Positions 11,110 through 19,811 of a DNA stretch of 31,033 nucleotides are shown here, in pieces; positions within the stretch are counted from its first letter, which is position 1, and every line of letters begins with the position of its first letter. The notes under the pieces are model-generated. The model saw nothing but the letters and a program-made list of their open reading frames with translations, was not told the DNA's origin and did not search any database. The stretch lies in NCBI GenBank assembly GCA_024741835.1, contig JAENRP010000440.1:1-31033 (forward strand). The letters run 5' to 3'. The DNA is from Diplocarpon mali (Eukaryota > Ascomycota > Leotiomycetes > Helotiales > Drepanopezizaceae). Position numbers and translations under genes: made by a program.

Positions 11110-12519
11110 AAGTTGGAAAAATCTTAGTCTTCGTCTAAGGGTTTAAAATTGCTTATATTACTATTAGTTCTTATAGAAGATTCGGAGGTTATATCGGTTT
11201 CTAATTCGTCTTTTAAAAGGAATAAGGTCTAGTTGCATTAATAAAAGCATTTCAATTGATTAGTTGCAAAGGTTCCTTTAATATCAATTCTATTAAGTTC
11301 TTAAAAAGAATAGTATCCTTTTTCTTTCTACTTAGATTTGACTTTAAATAGGCCAAGCTATCGATAGTTAAGTTTAGTATCTGCTAATATATTAATACTT
11401 CTTATAATATTATAGACTAGGATAAGATCATCTTTTTAAATAAGGTGCATTTTAAATACTTTAAAAGCAGCTTATATATCTTTGGCTTTTTCCTTATATC
11501 GTTTCTTTTACAAAATGATTTCTTTTATATCTATATCCTAAAGCTTAAGTTAGTAGTATCTTATTATAAGCAAATCGGAACGGTTTTAAATTTGATTATA
11601 GTCGAATAATCTTTAAATAAACTATTAAGATTTAAAAGGGAGCTATGCCTCTCTATTATAAATAAAGAAGAATAGTATAACTCTAATCAGTTTATAGATT
11701 ATCATTCGATAAGTAAAGAGTATTTTATAAAAGTGTTTTATCTAATTCTTAAATCCTCTATAAGTAACTTTAGATAGAAAATTAAGAATATTATAGTATC
11801 CTCGTTCTACTACTCTATTAGCTTTCGAGTTATATACTAAGATTTGAACCTACTTAATGCTATATTTTTATAAAAAAGCTTTAACTACTCCTTTATTTTC
11901 AAAGCCTTTATTAATAGTTAGTCTATTAAAAAGTCTATAGCAATAGATCACGTCTTCTTAAAGGAACTTTATAATAGATTTAAAGTTAATAGATCTTAAA
12001 GGTCGTCCTTTAAGCCATCTTAATAGGTCTTCTTTTATTAAAATAAAATATATTATCCTATTTTTAATAGTTAATACTTATATAATATCAAGGTTGACTT
12101 TATAGAAAAGGCCTAATAGCTAGGTTAGGAATAGGGGATTCTCTTTACAACTAGGTTTTCATTTCTAATAAAGGACGCAGCTTTTTACAAAAGCTTTGCA
12201 GTCCTTAAAAGAACCTTTCTAAAAGAATTTTCTTAAGAGTCGATAGTAAGTAGACTTAGCCCTTTAATAGCCTATCTCCTTATAAATATCTTAAATAGCT
12301 TTAGCTTACAGTTTTTCATTATCTAAGCAGAATCGTATAAAAAATAAGTTATTGCTCCTTTTAAAGAATCGTCTTCTTTGTATTAGATAAATCAAAGCTT
12401 TAGCTTTAAATTTCTGAAAATCCTTAAGAGTAACTATCTTTAGTCGTTTAAGTGTGATTAAAAATTTCGCGATTTCTTTAAAGTCACTTAAGTAGTTAAG
12501 TAATAAAATTCTCTTATTT

Positions 12520-12544
12520 AACTCGCAGGCTAGGCTTGCGAGTT
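12520..12544. repeat. PAL25 palindrome, copy 4 (best preserved)
   Basis: Arms AACTCGCA and TGCGAGTT are perfect complements and the central bases are nearly palindromic. It lies in the Gypsy A RNase H to integrase linker and is read there as QLASLACEL. Confidence 0.75.
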
Positions 12545-14486
12545 GAGTCCCTTTAAAGCGATATATTAATAGACAACCGACTTCGTTCTCTACCTACTTA
12601 TTAATATCTATTTCGTCTTCTTTAATTAAATTAAAGGGGTAAGAGCAAGTTCTTCTTAAAAGGCTATTTATAATAGTATTTTTCATTCCTGGAATATATT
12701 TAGCTTTAAAGTCTATTAGTCTTATTTAAGCAATCCATTTTATTAGTAAGGCTTTTAATAGATCGCTTGCAGCTCTATTCAATTATTCTATTAGCACTTT
12801 AATATTAGTTTTAAAGATGAAGTAAGTACTATAGAGGTCGCTTCTTATCTTTTTTATTACTTTTAAGGCTCTTTTATATTCCTATTTAATAGTATTATAC
12901 TTTATCTCTACTGGATTCTAAAGACCGCTTTTAAAGCGAGCTAAGTATCTTTGCTATTAGCTATTAGCTTATTAAAAGATAGCACCCTATCTAATTAAGC
13001 TTATATTAACTATTAGTATAATTGGCTTAGCATCGGCTTTATAGTCTATTTTAATTAAATATAGCACTTTAAGCAATGCTTGCTTTAGTTATTTTATAGC
13101 CTTTATTTAGGGTTCTTCCTATTAAAACTCAGCCCCTTTTCAAAATAAGGCGTAAATAAGTGCTGCCTTTTTAGTAAAATCCTTAATTTAAATACAATAG
13201 TATACTATAACGCTAATAAACGCGCAAGCTTTTGCTATATTATTATACCTCTTCTATTTATCGATTTTAAGTACTTTAGCCCTTTAAGGACTTCGGCCAT
13301 TAGAATTAATAATAAAACTAATAATTTCTATTAATAGAAGATAGTATTATAACTTCGGACTAACTGTTGCTCTTACCCTTTCGAATTGTATAAGCACTTA
13401 ATCTAAGTTTTAAATATATTCTATTATAAATTATTATATACTAAGGAGAACTTCTTTATAGTTATAGAATAATCTTGATCCTTTTACTCCTATATTATTT
13501 ATATAAGGGAGCGCAATATTAGGTATATAATCTACTAGTATCTTATAGATTACTTGGATAAATTGAGCAATCGAATTTATAGCCCCTTAAGGTAATCTTA
13601 TTATCTGAAGTAGCTTAAAAGGGGTTTAAATTGCTATTATATCTTTCGATTTAATATTAAGAATAAATTAGTTATATCTAAAGAAGAAGTTAATAAAAGA
13701 GCTATAGGTTAATCCTGCGAATTTATTTAAGAACTTATCTATATTCGAAGGAATGTTAGCATCCTTAATAGTTACTTAGTTCATCTCTACTACTACTATT
13801 ATTAATTTATAAGTTCCCTTTTCTTTCTTAGTAACTAGGAACTATTTATTCTTATAAAGGCTATTATAGAACTTAAGAATACCTTACTTTAGCCTATCCT
13901 TTAATATTTCGATTACCTTTTCTTAAAGAGCTTTAGGGACCTTAAATGTTATCTCTTATTAAGCTTTATAGGGTATTATCTTAATCTTAATATAAGGCAT
14001 AACTTCTTCTCAAATCTAGCTTAGTTCCATTTAGTCAAAAGCTAAGGCGTCCTTTCGATTTATTAAGGTTTTATAAAGTAGTTCGCATTCTTACTCTATT
14101 AAGTCATCTCTAATTTTCAGTATATCGAAATGCTCTTTTATTAACTGATATTTAATAGGTTTATTGGAAAATCTACTTATAATAAACTTATCGAATTTAC
14201 TACTTAATTTCGGAGGTCGAAGCTTCTTATCTTATTTAAATTAATCATCTAAGCCTCTAGGCTTTAAGCTGTTAGAGATTCCCTAATCTACTAGTTGTAC
14301 TTTATCATCCTTGCTCTTATATATAGTTCGAATATTAGCTAGTACTATACTTCTCTACTTCTTTCCTTTTTTATCAAATCTTATAAAACGGTTCGAATTT
14401 TCCTTTTTAAAAATAAATAAAAGATTTTCTAAGTCGTTAATTTAAAGTATATAAATAGAAATATCGTTAGTAATTTTATTATTTTT

Positions 14487-14511
14487 CACTCGCGGGTCTA
14501 GCCTATAAGTG
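14487..14511. repeat. PAL25 palindrome, copy 5
   Basis: 25 bp with CACTCGCGG on the left and TATAAGTG on the right, in the Gypsy A protease to RT linker. It is read on the minus strand as DHL-stop-ARPASE, a different frame from copy 6 only 162 bp away. Confidence 0.6.
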
Positions 14512-14648
14512 GTCTTTAAATTTTTTAAAATAATTAGTATATTATTGAAATTTATAAAACAAACCCTCTTTTTTACTTTATTTTTCTTTTTTCTTAATTA
14601 TTAATCTAATAAAACGCTAATTGTACTATTTTTTAAAATTCTAGATTT

Positions 14649-14673
14649 GACTCTTAAGCTAGGCTTGCGGGTT
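14649..14673. repeat. PAL25 palindrome, copy 6
   Basis: 25 bp with GACTCTTAAG on the left and CTTGCGGGTT on the right, in Gypsy A pol. It is read on the minus strand as LTRKPSLRVK, the same frame as copies 2 and 7. Confidence 0.65.
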
Positions 14674-16029
14674 AAATTACTATTATTCAAAATCGGCAAA
14701 CTCACCTTCCTTTTACTATAACTCCTTACTAAGTACCTTCCTTTACTAGTATTAAGTCTAGCCCTTATACTAGCTAATTGTTTCCTAAAACCTTATTTTA
14801 GAATTCGACTATATCTCTTATAATAATTATTTATCCTTTTAAAGATCGATCTATATTTTAAAAACTAGCTTTTATAAGACTATCTTTAAAATAGTTAAAT
14901 GTTAGCTAAGATTTTAAGATAAAGGGCATTCTTAAAAGAATATCATTTAAAGAATTCTCTATTATTAAAAAGTTAATATAATTAATAATCCCTTTAACTT
15001 TAACCTTTACGTTTTTCACCTATCTATTAAAATTATATTTCGATCTAAAGATAGTCAAATAAATAAGGAGTCGATTGCTAACGATTATCAATCGAGCTAT
15101 TTCTACTACTTTTCTAGTTATTATATTAACTTTTAAACTATAATCGATCAAAGCCTTTACTTTAATTAATTCTTTTATTAAACAAATAATAATAGGGCTT
15201 TTTATTATAACTGCTAAATAATTTCGATTAATATTCTAAAATATTAAAGCTATTATTATAATATTATAATACCTTTAGGTTCCTTTATCTTTTATAATCT
15301 AAAGACATTTGATTAAGGCTAAGTGCTTTTTAAAGTTCTTTTATATTATAATTTCTATTTCCTTATTATTATTCAAATCTTTAAAGGTAATTAGGATATG
15401 CTTTCTTAGCACTTTATTAAAGCGTTTAATTAAATCAAATAGGTCTTTAAATATAAGATTTATTTGCTAAGCTATAATATTCTCTATAGCTTTCTCTATT
15501 ATAGTTAAACTAGCATATTTATTAATAAATTTTTCCTATTTTAATATCTATCTCTTTCGCTTAAGGTTAAGGGTCTGCGTAATAACTTCAACTTCTTAAT
15601 CTTTAAGCTTAGAGCTATCTTTATCTATTATATCTCTAATTAATTCGTCTGCTATATTAGCTTTATCCTTATCTACTATAGTTCCAGACTGCTAAGTATC
15701 TTTTAGCATTTGGACTCTATATTAAGATTCTTAAGTTGTATACATTGATTTCTGGACTTTAGCTGGTTTTATTAGTATTAGTAGAGTAGAAGATCTAAAA
15801 GGACGCTAGGAATTCTAAGGGTTTTTAAATATAGAAGTAGTATTAATATTAGCTGAAATATTATTATTAACCTATCCTAAGATAGAGATGCCTTTAACTT
15901 CCGTATCTATTTAATTAGAAGCTGGGTTCTTAAGAACTCCCTTAGGTAGGTTGCTAGTTGGACCTATGTATATATAAGTTGGAATTTTAGCGTTTATATT
16001 TATAATACGCTATCGTTCGACTAAATTCT

Positions 16030-16453
16030 TGTGAAATATAAGGGCTGGCCGATATGGTAAAGAGAGTAAGGTAGTATTGAGTAGTAAGTAATAGTAGTAG
16101 TGGAAGAACTTAAAGACTTAGGAGGCTTGATTCCTAACTACAGGAGCAAAGCAATCTATATATACAAAATATCTTGAGCTTCTAGAACCTTCTAGTATAT
16201 TGGAGTTATACTAGATTATAAATCAATATAGGTATANNNNNNNNNNNNNNNNNNNNNNNNNNNNNNNNNNNNNNNNNNNNNNNNNNNNNNNNNNNNNNNN
16301 NNNNNNNNNNNNNNNNNNNNNNNNNNNNNNNNNNNNNTAGAGTTCATAGCTAAATTTAGTATAGCTATGATTTCTAATCCAACTTAGCTAGTATAGCTAC
16401 TCCACCTTAGCTATTCCTACTTAGCTAGTATAGCTATGATTCTATATTCAACA
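16030..16453. mobile_element. Solo LTR of family S inserted in Gypsy A gag-pol
   Basis: 424 bp (including 101 Ns) from TGTGAAATATAAGGG to TATATTCAACA, flanked by perfect 5-bp target duplications ATTCT (16025-16029 and 16454-16458). A single LTR between matching duplications is the classic product of recombination between the two LTRs of a former full element. The Gypsy A frame continues in phase on both sides, which confirms that it is an insertion. It is near-identical to 1-426. Confidence 0.92.
16237..16337. other. Assembly gap, 101 Ns
   Basis: The Ns replace exactly the segment that corresponds to positions 210-310 of the S LTR at the window start, which is also 101 bp. That segment contains the 13-bp inverted repeat of the LTR. 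Confidence 0.95.
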
Positions 16454-16993
16454 ATTCTCATCCTACTTCGTACTATATGTTATCGTTCGAATAGTCTATA
16501 ACTATAAGCGATTCTAGTGCTTTTTAATAAGGATAGCTTTTGGCCTAGGATCTCTAATGTAAAGCATCCTATATTTATTAATATGCATAACCCTTATATT
16601 AATAAAACGTTAGAAAAGAGGACATTTGTTATAATACTTATATAAAGGGCAATTGGGTTCCTTATTATTGCAAAAGTTGTAGGTTAGTCTTCTTTTATTG
16701 CCGTTTCTTTAGTACCCTATAGTATTAATATTAGCAGAGTGCTGATTAGGATCAATTTCTACTCCTTCAGTCAACTGTTAAGCTCTTATATTAGCTGATT
16801 ATTCTAAGTGATAAGAAGCAGGAGTTTGGTAATAGGAACTATTAGGTTGGCTTATAGTAGCTGAGTTTTGCTTATTATCAAATTAAGGAACGTATTGCTT
16901 TTCTTATAAAAGATTATTAATCCTAGTTTCTAAGCTTTAGATTTGGAGTTTTGCAAATTAGGTCTTAAGTTCCTTAATTCTAAGGTTGGATCT

Positions 16994-17018
16994 TACTCTT
17001 AAGTTGGGACTATAAGTG
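16994..17018. repeat. PAL25 palindrome, copy 7
   Basis: 25 bp, TACTCTTAAG on the left and CTATAAGTG on the right, in Gypsy A gag. It is read on the minus strand as TYSPNLRVRS. Confidence 0.6.
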
Positions 17019-17944
17019 AAAGGTATGACTACTAGGTTCTTCTTTGCCTCTTTTATAACTTCTAAAGCCTTTGAGTGTTCTTGGACCAGGCTCTTAAGGT
17101 CTTTAGTATAAGAGGGAGTAAGGGCTTTTTCCTACTATATAGTATTAATAGTTCTTTTATTAAGATCTGATTTTAAAGCAAAGGCTGAGAATTCCTTAAA
17201 GAAGATAAAGGTTATAAGGTCTTGCTTATCGATCTTAAAATGCTTAATAATCTTATTTCAAAGGCTAGTAGATAATCTAAGTAAGAAAAGGCGGCCTCTT
17301 TCAACTTTGCTAAGTATTTTCTAGCTAATTAAGGTGTTTAATATATAAGTAAAAGTCCAATAGTAATTCTTAAGTTCCTTAGGAGTTCGAGTAATTAGAA
17401 CAAATTCCTTTAAGAAAGCTAAAGTATTGCGAATCTACTATCTATTAAATTCTTGGAATTCAAACTTAAGAGCCTTAATAAGGAGTTTCTATAAACTATG
17501 CATTTTCTATTTAAAAAGGGATTTGATAATATCTTTGCTTATATAGTTATAGTAGCAAAGGAGCTAAGAAATCATATCCGCTTATAAAATACTAAAATCG
17601 TAATAAGTTTCCTTATATTACTTAAGGAAATTAGTAATATTAGCTCTTATAAAGTAAGGACCACTAGGAGAACTAAAAAGGGGAAGGTGGCTAATAATAG
17701 CCTTAAATGCGGCTATTATCGTTTTATATTAACTATTTAGATTGATAGAATCTATAAGAGGTAAAGGAGAAGCTTTAATATTATAAGATTAATTACTAAA
17801 AGGAGTACTTCGAAATTCAAAAGGGCTTAAAGAACATTTAGAATCCGAGTTAATCTTAAAGTGATTAAGATAAGTTTAAAAAGATTCGAATAAAGGGTTA
17901 GTAAAAAGTTTAAAATTATTATTATTTTTAATGTTTTTAAGCAT

Positions 17945-18397
17945 TAATATTAAAAAAGTAAGTAGCAGTCTTAAGTTATTTAAGGATATCTTTTTATCCT
18001 TCTACTTATAGGCTAGGCTTAAGAGTAAAATTCCAGATTCTATTAAAAGTTTAATCCGAGTTTGCTAAGAGATTCTAAGTAGGTATTAAATAGCTAATAG
18101 GAGCGTTATAATTAATTGTAATAAGATAAGGTTTACTTAATCAAAGACCAATTTTTAAAATAAGGTTTATATATAAGATTCTTCTTAACCTTTAGGCCAA
18201 TTCCTATTAGTCCTTAAAATAAAGAGGTCTTTAGAGACGATTCTAAGGCAATTTTTAAAGTTCTATTAAGCTAAGGTAGCTGAATTATCAGATTCGGATT
18301 TCTAAGGATTCTAAAGAAATACTTCTAATTAGAGTTTGCGCTTAGTATTACTTAAGTACTCGAAACTACTACTATTTAAGATTGTTATTATAAGGGC
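17945..18397 (-). other. Gypsy A leader between 5' LTR and gag ATG
   Basis: About 450 bp downstream of the 5' LTR with no firm frame. Immediately after the LTR the minus strand reads GCCCTTATAATAACAATC; no convincing tRNA-complementary primer site is recognisable, partly because TA pairs hide the original bases. It contains one PAL25 copy (18003-18027). Confidence 0.45.
18003..18027. repeat. PAL25 palindrome, copy 8
   Basis: 25 bp with near-complementary arms TACTTATAG and CTTAAGAGTA around a GCTAGG centre, just upstream of the Gypsy A gag ATG. Confidence 0.65.
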
Positions 18398-18520
18398 TGT
18401 TAAAATTTTTATATTAGAAAGCCGAAAATTCCGAGAATCTCGGAGTTAAAGAGAAAAAATAAGGGTTTTTCAAAGTGGAACCGAAAAGGGAAATTCTAAA
18501 GTTATTAATAATTGCTAAAT

Positions 18521-18605
18521 TATTGTGCATAATACCGCTTGGCCAAAATGTGAATCCATACCTTAGGGCGCGTACTAGCATATTTAGCCTATTTTCTGCA
18601 TAATA
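18521..18605 (-). repeat. TRIM 3' LTR
   Basis: 85 bp. On the plus strand it begins TATTGTGCATAATACC and ends CTGCATAATA; apart from a few transitions it is identical to 18933-19017. Confidence 0.88.
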
Positions 18606-18613
18606 CACCCTTT
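18606..18613 (-). other. Polypurine tract of the TRIM
   Basis: Minus strand TAAAGGGTG lies directly upstream of the 3' LTR, the same core as in Copia B. Confidence 0.65.
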
Positions 18614-18648
18614 AGGTCGCTGGAAGAACAGTTTTTCCAGCGGCCTAA
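18612..18648. repeat. 14-bp hairpin in the TRIM interior
   Basis: TTAGGTCGCTGGAA (18612-18625) pairs with TTCCAGCGGCCTAA (18635-18648), with one G-T wobble and a 9-nt loop. Confidence 0.8.
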
Positions 18649-18650
18649 GT

Positions 18651-18702
18651 ACTAGCTTAGTCTATAATAGCATAGATATGGCGTATAGACTGCTAAGCTA
18701 GT
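18651..18702. repeat. Second TRIM hairpin, bulged
   Basis: ACTAGCTTAG (18651-18660) pairs with CTAAGCTAGT (18693-18702), and inside it TCTATA (18661-18666) pairs with TATAGA (18684-18689), leaving a 3-nt bulge. Confidence 0.75.
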
Positions 18703-18921
18703 AGAAATAGGTAGTTGGAAGGCCGGAATGCATTTTTCTTCGGCTATACGTTAGAGGTCGTTTTACTCGAATCTGTCGAAACTTCTATTAATACAGTCGA
18801 AACCGAGTATGATTATTGCCGAATTCTTTGAAAAGTGATTTACTAGTAGAACTTTAAAGCGAGAAACGTCGGCTAAACCTTGCGTAAGAGGAATGCGAAA
18901 AGATTTATCATTACGCTTATA

Positions 18922-18932
18922 GGGCTTATAAC
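18922..18932 (-). other. Primer-binding site of the TRIM
   Basis: Minus strand GTTATAAGCCC abuts the 5' LTR with no spacer, identical to the Copia B site. The next bases (TATAAGC) also match Copia B. Confidence 0.75.
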
Positions 18933-19017
18933 TGTTATATATAATACCGCTCGGCCAAAATGTGAATCCATACCTTAGGGCGCGTACTAGCATATTTAGC
19001 CTATTTTCTGCATAATA
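18933..19017 (-). repeat. TRIM 5' LTR
   Basis: 85 bp, plus-strand TGTTATATATAATACC to CTGCATAATA, followed by the TAAAT duplication. Confidence 0.88.
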
Positions 19018-19371
19018 TAAATGAAAATCGACAGTTCTAAGTAACTAGGCGATTGAGGATAAGGTTTTTAAAGTTGATCAAAATGCTATAAGTGTTTTAA
19101 AGATGTATTTTTCGAAAGGCCAGTCTCTTATCTGCAAACTAAGAGATCGATAAGGTCGTATAAGGATGGAAATCTCAAGAAATCGGTCCTTGCGTAGGTC
19201 ACTAATATAAAACAGAAGGGAGACAATATAAGAATAGGCCTAAAGGAAGACCTAAAAACAAAAGGAGGAAGCACTACAAGCAGGCTCTCTAAGATAAGAT
19301 ATTAGGAACAAGTCCCAAGTATAGGGTGTATTTAGTACTATGGCGCTGCGCGCTTGTCTCTATATACAGAG

Positions 19372-19432
19372 GAGGTCCCTTTTATCCTCCTATCGGCCCT
19401 GCCCTATCATGTGACTTTTATCACGTGATTCA
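19372..19432 (-). promoter_or_regulatory. Candidate U3 promoter of the Gypsy A LTR
   Basis: Minus strand ATCACGTGAT and TCACATGA precede GATAAAAGGGACC and TGTATATAGAG. E-box-like palindromes upstream of TATA-like boxes near the 5' end of an LTR fit an RNA polymerase II promoter. The assignment is by pattern only. Confidence 0.4.
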
Positions 19433-19647
19433 TCCATACCCAGGTCTCCACAGCAATAGGATTATATAATAATATATTAGAGTGATAGCTATATTACCTA
19501 TTTTAATACCCTTATTTAAACCTTACTCTAATTGACCTATAGTTAAGAAAAACAATAACTATCCTTTTGCGCTAATCTAACTCTTAAGTATCTCTTTAAA
19601 TTAAAAATAATAAATTAATAGCATCCTTTATTAAAATTACTAAACTC

Positions 19648-19672
19648 TACTCATAAGGTAGGATTAAGAGTT
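19648..19672. repeat. PAL25 palindrome, copy 9
   Basis: 25 bp, TACTCATAAG on the left and ATTAAGAGTT on the right, in the 3' flank of Copia D. Confidence 0.6.
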
Positions 19673-19688
19673 AATTTTCCTAAAAGCG

Positions 19689-19800
19689 TTCCTTTATAAG
19701 ACTACGTAACTTAACTTGCGGTCTAAGCCTAGGAGTCGATTTAAAAACTTTCCTTTATAAGACTATATGACCTAACTCGTAGGATAGGCCTAAGAGTTAT
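19689..19800. repeat. Two about 60-bp tandem units, each containing a PAL25 copy
   Basis: Each unit starts TTCCTTTATAAGACTA and ends in a palindrome (19713-19737 AACTTGCGG..AGGAGTC; 19774-19798 AACTCGTAG..TAAGAGTT). The unit period is 61 bp, not a multiple of three, and the units lie beyond the pol stop, so they are not coding repeats. Confidence 0.7.
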
Positions 19801-19811
19801 CCTTAAGCCTA

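Larger units (their letters stand above)
11060..17944 (-). pseudogene. Gypsy A gag-pol polyprotein, degraded and interrupted
   Basis: Minus-strand frame from an ATG at 17944 (MLKNIKNNNNFKLF) to about 11060. Gag includes the conserved-looking FIRANITNFLK*YKETYYDF region near 17620 and a Cys-rich knuckle remnant (FCNNKEPNCPLYKYYNKCPLF) at about 16600-16690. The frame crosses the solo LTR exactly: removing the LTR and one ATTCT leaves DE/NLVER in phase. The protease remnant is near 15126-15155 (ALIDYSLKVNII, from an expected ALIDxGSxVN). RT spans about 14150-13250, with FLVTKKEKGTYKL near 13830 and PYINNIGVKG near 13484-13510 (mutated FLDDI). RNase H follows to about 12690. Integrase has the HHCC region at about 12163-12300 (IYKEIGY*RAKSTYYRLLRKFF, then CKAF...SCVLY). 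Numerous RIP-type stops; not functional. The overall sequence resembles common fungal Gypsy polyproteins. Confidence 0.88.
18521..19017 (-). mobile_element. TRIM-like miniature LTR retrotransposon
   Basis: 497 bp with two 85-bp LTRs (18521-18605 and 18933-19017) that differ only in a few transitions near one end, flanked by perfect TAAAT duplications (18516-18520 and 19018-19022). On the minus strand, 5' LTR, a primer-binding site (18922-18932), about 327 bp of noncoding interior with two strong hairpins, a polypurine tract (18606-18613) and 3' LTR follow in the correct order. The interior has no coding capacity. LTR start (TGTTATGCAG type), primer site and polypurine tract match Copia B, so a Copia-B-like element probably supplied the enzymes. 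It is inserted in the 5' LTR of Gypsy A and is little affected by RIP. Confidence 0.85.
10839..19452 (-). mobile_element. Ty3/Gypsy retrotransposon (Gypsy A), incomplete and nested
   Basis: A minus-strand element: 5' LTR (18398-19452, split by a TRIM), gag-pol (17944 to about 11060, split by a solo LTR at 16030-16453), then 3' sequence that runs into the Copia B insertion at 10839 and presumably resumes below 3249. The domain order protease, RT, RNase H, integrase is the Gypsy order. No 3' LTR matching 18398-19452 was found at 427-3248, so the element is truncated, rearranged or extends left of the window. It carries at least six PAL25 palindromes in its coding region. Confidence 0.85.
18398..19452 (-). 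repeat. 5' LTR of Gypsy A, interrupted by a TRIM
   Basis: On the minus strand it runs from TGTGGAGACCTGGG (19452) to ATTTTAACA (18398), about 553 bp once the TRIM and one target duplication are removed. The U3-like part at 19350-19452 still looks promoter-like: two E-box-like palindromes (TCATGTGA, TCACGTGA), then minus-strand GATAAAAGG and TGTATATAGAG TATA-like words. Unlike most of the window it retains many CpA and TpG dinucleotides. The boundaries rest on TG..CA termini only; no matching LTR or target duplication is available. Confidence 0.6.

Noticed and set aside
14254..14272. AAGCCTCTAGGCTT palindrome
   Set aside because: Too short and lacks the ACT..AGT ends; likely chance.
1..16453. 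The two S-family LTRs as the ends of one 16-kb retrotransposon
   Set aside because: The second LTR has its own ATTCT duplication on both sides and the Gypsy A frame continues across it in phase, so it is a separate solo insertion.
18414..18993. Two small minus-strand ORFs sharing the peptide MLVRALRYGFTFWPSGI
   Set aside because: The shared peptide is simply the 85-bp TRIM LTR translated twice; both frames run across LTR edges and the primer site.
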